In this document: one piece after another, positions 59,901-64,000 of the stretch
Layout of the letters: every line of letters begins with the position of its first letter
Position numbering within the stretch: position 1 is the stretch's first letter
The notes under the pieces: generated by a model
Databases searched by the model: none
What the model was told of the DNA's origin: nothing
The model's input: only the letters and a program-made list of their open reading frames with translations
Translations under genes and position numbers: made by a program
Assembly (NCBI GenBank): GCA_034620365.1
Contig: JAQGEQ010000040.1
Coordinates: forward strand, 62,001-126,000
Length of the DNA: 64,000 nucleotides
Reading direction: 5' to 3'
From: Pegea sp. RAD2-039
Taxonomy: Eukaryota; Chordata; Thaliacea; Salpida; Salpidae

Positions 59901-62900
59901 TAAAATTAAAAGAATTTATACCACATGTCGGAATGCAACATCCACAGACGTTATAAGAATGATCACATTGATGTGTATCAGGATTATATGAATGATCAGG
60001 TTGACAAGACATTCGTTGAAGTTTACCTGTGGAAACAACAAAATGATTTTAATATTAATATTTCAAAACAAAAGACATTATGATTTCATTATTTCATAGA
60101 AATATATTTAAATGTTTTCGGCAAATGTCTCACCGCATGAGCATTGAAGATAGTCATTGCAATCTCCAGGAATAGGGAAAGTGATGTTGCTGAGAGGTCT
60201 TCCACAATCATCAACACATTCTGGGTCTGAAAATCCAAAAATAAGATTATATTTCTTATAAACTGAGATGAGTACTTTCAATTTGAAATATTCATTTATT
60301 ACAAAGATTAAACAATAAAAGTAATTAACCGTAGCATCCACAATGTCCTCCGCAGGTAGGATAACATCCAGGAACTTCCCACATTGGTACACATTGACCT
60401 TGTTCTGGACTGAAAGCAAAGTCAGGATTACATGCCCTGATGACTAATTCTCCTAAAGATAAAAAGTCAATTTATTTCTAGAATTTTCATTTTCTTAAGA
60501 ACTTAATCAACAAAACGTAACCTTGTATACATTGCTGATAATGAGTGCAATTGTCCTCAAGTGGGAATGGATCACCACAAAGTGGTTCTCCGTTAGATCC
60601 ATGACAGATATCTAATAAAGGATACAGTTTGAAATCTGATAAAACAATCTCATTTCTTTCTACTTACCAATTGGTCCACATCCACAACCTGGAACAGTCC
60701 AGTCAAAGTCACATGTACCAGTCTCAGGGTTAAAAGTTAAGCCATCAGGGCAACATTCTGTTCTCAAATGTCCTGTTGATACATCCTGTTTAATCATTTC
60801 ATACTTTTTGAAAATTTACTTTTATATAGAATTCTTTTTAATATTTACTTAAACATCAAAGAAGTTTTACTAACCACATGAACATTGATAGAAGCAATTA
60901 CAATCTCCTTGTATTGGGAATGGTTTTGTGCTTATTGGTTGACCATATCTATCACAGCATGGGCCGTCTGAAAATTGTAGAAATTATCAAGAGAAATTAA
61001 GAAATAATCAAATATACGAAACATACCACAAGCATTTCCTCCACATTTAGGAACTGAGCTTAAAACTCCTAAAAATATAGAAATTATTTGTTAAAATTCA
61101 ATAAAAGCCTCTTCAAAACATTTTCAACCCACCAGCACCACATTGAAAATACTGTCCAAGTTCTTCAAATGGATCTGTGCTTTTTGGTCGGCCATCTGAT
61201 TCTACACATTTTGGATCTAGAAAACGACAAGCAAGTTATTCAGAGATTTATACAATTAATTGATAAGTATTCTGTTGTAGATAGCTAATGTTATAACTAT
61301 TAATAATTAGATAGCTTTTCTAACAGATCAATACACCTATCAAGTTTTCAAAAAGAACATTGAAACAAATTGAAACAAAGAAATATTTTAAGAAAAAGTC
61401 TGTTTACACTGAAGAATTAAACATTTAAATTACAAAAATCAAATTAACTTAAAGTTTAATTAGTTAAAGAAAATTATCGAGTTCTTATCGACTACGAGCT
61501 TTATGAAAGCTGAATCATATAACTAATTGTAATTACTTGATCGACAATGTGTTGGGTCATAGCATCCAGGTACGTTGTATGGCCAATCACAAACTCTCAA
61601 TTGTGGATTGAAAACTGTTCCTTGAGCGCAAGGCATTGTGTAAAGAATTCCTAAATTTTATTGAATATTCTCATTCATCATATTTAACTTTGTTATGTTT
61701 GAACAAACCTGCCCCACATTGATAGAAATGGGTACAATCGCCTGGCTTCTCAAATGGTCCAGTGCTCAAAGGTCTTCCATTAGAATCGTGGCATTGATCT
61801 TGATAGCAAAACAAAAGGGTTGAAATTTAATCAGTTGAAATGACAAAGAATCAATTATTTTATCTTTTTTAATCTATTTTGCTTGAAAGGGAAGTAACGT
61901 TATCGAAAAAACTATCCGAAAAGTCAATAAAACTTGTTTTGATCTTGAAAGCTCGCAGGAAAGCTCACCTGGTGGTGCATGGCATCCTCCATTGCATCCA
62001 CATCCTGGTACTAAGTAGTCAGGTACACAGTGTCCACAGTCAGGATCAAAAGCTTGACCATTTGGACATTTAAATTCCAACAATTTTCCTTAGAAGTTGA
62101 AAATTGTCATCAACTTTTGTCTTTTATGATAACAACATTTTGTAAAATCTTATTTGTAACAAATTTAAACAGCAATTTAATTTGCTTGTTTCAACTTACC
62201 ATTACAACATTGATAGTAAGTACAACAGTCTGATGGTTCATCAAATGGTTCTTTGTCAATTGGTTCACCATTGCATCCAACACATTCATCATCTTAATAT
62301 AATTCAACCAAATAATTAAACCAGTTTTGCTAATTGACAGTTTTAAAAAGCAAATTTTATTTTAAAATTATATTTAATAACAACAAACTCAGTTACCGTA
62401 AGGTGATTCACAAATGTTTCCATTATCACATCCACATCCACATCCTGGAACTCTCCAAGAATCAACACAACATTCATATTCAGGACTGAATGATTCTCCT
62501 TCTTTGCATCTCATCACTTCCAAGTACCCTGTATTTTTCGAAAAATTACTTATAGTTCAGTTGAAATAGTTTTGCTTTTAGTTTTTTGTACAACCTTGTC
62601 AATTTTTTGTTTCAGAAAAGAAACAAAAGCAATGTTAGATAGTTCATGTTAAATTTTGTAGAAATTAAGATTTTCTTTGTAAAATGCAATGATTAAAAAT
62701 AGTTAAAAAATCAGCTATTTGTAACATCAAACTTTATTTATTTGAAGTTTTAAATCTTTTACAATTCATAGAAAGCTTTTACTGAATAAAAATCTGATTT
62801 TTAAAAGTAGTTATCTAACCATTAACACATTGGTAGTACAAGTTGCAATCTCCAGGCTTTTCAAAAGGTCCTTCACAAGTTGGGTTTCCATAGCAGTCTA

Positions 62901-64000
62901 CACATTCTGGATCTTGTATAACAACAGATTTAGATTTGAATTTCCACTTGATAAAATTATTTCAATCATCTAACTAACCAAAGTGTGGTTCTTCAACATC
63001 ACATCCACAATCTGGTACATTATTAGGGCAATCACACAATCCAGTGTTTGGATTAAATACAGTTCCATCAGGACAGCATATCTCCTGAACATTTCCTGTG
63101 AAAAATTTTATTTTGATAATCAATCTCTCAAGGAGAATCTTTTGCTCAATATGTTTGCTGCACTTTATTTTATGCATCTTTAATAACATTTGAAAATTAA
63201 TCTTTATCAGAACTTTGAAAATTGATTCTTATCAGAACTTATGTGATAAAAAGTAAATTATAATTAGCGTGAAACTGAAACCTACCTGAATTACATCTTT
63301 GGTAGTGAGTACAATTTCCGCTAATTGCAAAAGGTCCAGTTGTTCTTGGAATACCATTGGCGAGCGTACAAGGTCCTTTAAATAATATTCAAATTTTTTA
63401 TCGAGTAAATACAAGCTTTCTTCTATTATTCATAAGAATCAGTCCCATATCTCAACATGAAGATTATTTATCTTCTTTTAATCAATAAACTTATTTCACA
63501 CCATGATGGTTTTCACCACATCCGGGAACATTGTAAGGCCAATCACAATGTCCAATGGCTGGATTGAAAGCATATCCAGGAGGACATTCAGAAGTTTTCA
63601 AGATTCCTGGTAAAATCAAGATATAAAATCTAATAAATAATTAGGTTACAACTAATTGTAATTACCAGCAGTGCATTGGTAGAAATGGCTACAATCTCCG
63701 GGTTTCTCAAATGGACCAGTACTGATAGGTCGTCCATTAGCATCATGACATTGATCTAAAGGTAATCAAATATTGAGTCAAAATTGTTTTTTTATTTATT
63801 GAAGTACAAAGGAAGTTTTTTGATATTTTTTCTGATAAAATCTTCAAAACCCAGAAGTGCTAATTACCTCTGCATCCAGGATCTTGACCTCCGCAACCAG
63901 GGACATTGTAGGGCCAGTCACAGATTCCTATGAGAGGGTTGAAAGCAGTTCCAGGTGCACAGGGCATTGTATATAAGATTCCTTAAACATTATTAAAAAT
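56973..64000 (-). CDS. CBM14 multi-module chitin-binding protein, copy 2 (5' part outside the window)
   Basis: Exon-for-exon duplicate of the copy 1 gene from its stop (56973-56975) up to the back exon of module 5 (63867-63982), i.e. 16 whole modules plus half of one. All open frames and splice borders are preserved, including the short 14-codon back exon of module 11 (41027-41068 after adding the 20370 offset to 40657-40698 gives 61027-61068). The few differences include one amino-acid change (His to Asn in an F-N-P-x-T-G-L-C-D-C-P stretch near 63048). It appears functional. A second haplotype wrongly assembled in tandem is an alternative, but the more diverged left flank argues against that for the whole unit. 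Confidence 0.85.

Larger units (their letters stand above)
56842..64000. repeat. Near-identical duplicate of 36472-43630 (offset 20370)
   Basis: By eye I find only about half a dozen single-base differences in 7.1 kb (for example 37170/57540 A to G, a site near 42678/63048 and one near 42768/63138), introns included. Just to the left, 36300-36471 against 56670-56841 differs at several sites per 100 bp. The duplicate runs off the window. Confidence 0.9.

Overview
The window is nuclear DNA of an invertebrate animal. It is strongly AT-rich (by eye about 70% or more A+T). Its genes are split into many short exons by short GT-AG introns, and it holds interspersed repeats, a processed pseudogene and a tRNA-like element. 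Gene content is metazoan: a cullin, an ADAMTS-like protein, a TDRD3-like fragment, tandem chitin-binding (CBM14) modules and short secreted cationic peptides. I cannot settle the phylum. Tandem CBM14 modules are common in arthropods; the peptide precursor layout resembles those of tunicate, fish and arthropod amphipathic peptides.

Left part (1-20 kb): the 3' end of a cullin gene, closest in motif to CUL3 (1-998, +), then about 19 kb that is mostly repeats. One repeat family (about 2.0-6.0, 10.3-10.95 and 17.9-19.1 kb) carries two kinds of hairpin whose arms change in a compensating way between copies. A second family (8.1-10.3 and 14.5-17.2 kb) ends in a nearly identical ~950-bp unit. Embedded here are a broken fragment of an ADAMTS-type gene (7.4-7.95 kb, -) and a small gene or gene fragment (11.27-11.69 kb, +).

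Middle part (20-32 kb): a complete 22-exon, 857-residue ADAMTS-like gene (20072-24973, -). Its domain order is intact, but every zinc ligand and the catalytic Glu are replaced, so it should be a pseudoprotease. Next come a tRNA-like element (28.3 kb) and an intronless, frameshifted processed pseudogene of a protein I do not recognise (28.7-31.1 kb, -).

Right part (32.8-64 kb): a recently rearranged cassette. Each unit pairs a small four-exon gene for a secreted, histidine-rich amphipathic peptide with a convergent giant gene of 21 CBM14 chitin-binding modules (36603-47012, -). The unit recurs from about 54.4 kb to the end of the window, and the CBM14 gene there is almost identical. A third peptide gene lies inverted at 52.6-53.4 kb, so two peptide genes form a head-to-head palindrome around 54.2 kb. 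A truncated, apparently frameshifted TDRD3-like gene (49.3-50.9 kb, -) lies between the units. The three peptide genes differ in protein only within the ~27-residue predicted mature peptide.

Best candidates for something new: the peptide/CBM14 duplication cassette, the dead ADAMTS, and the repeat-borne hairpins with paired substitutions.
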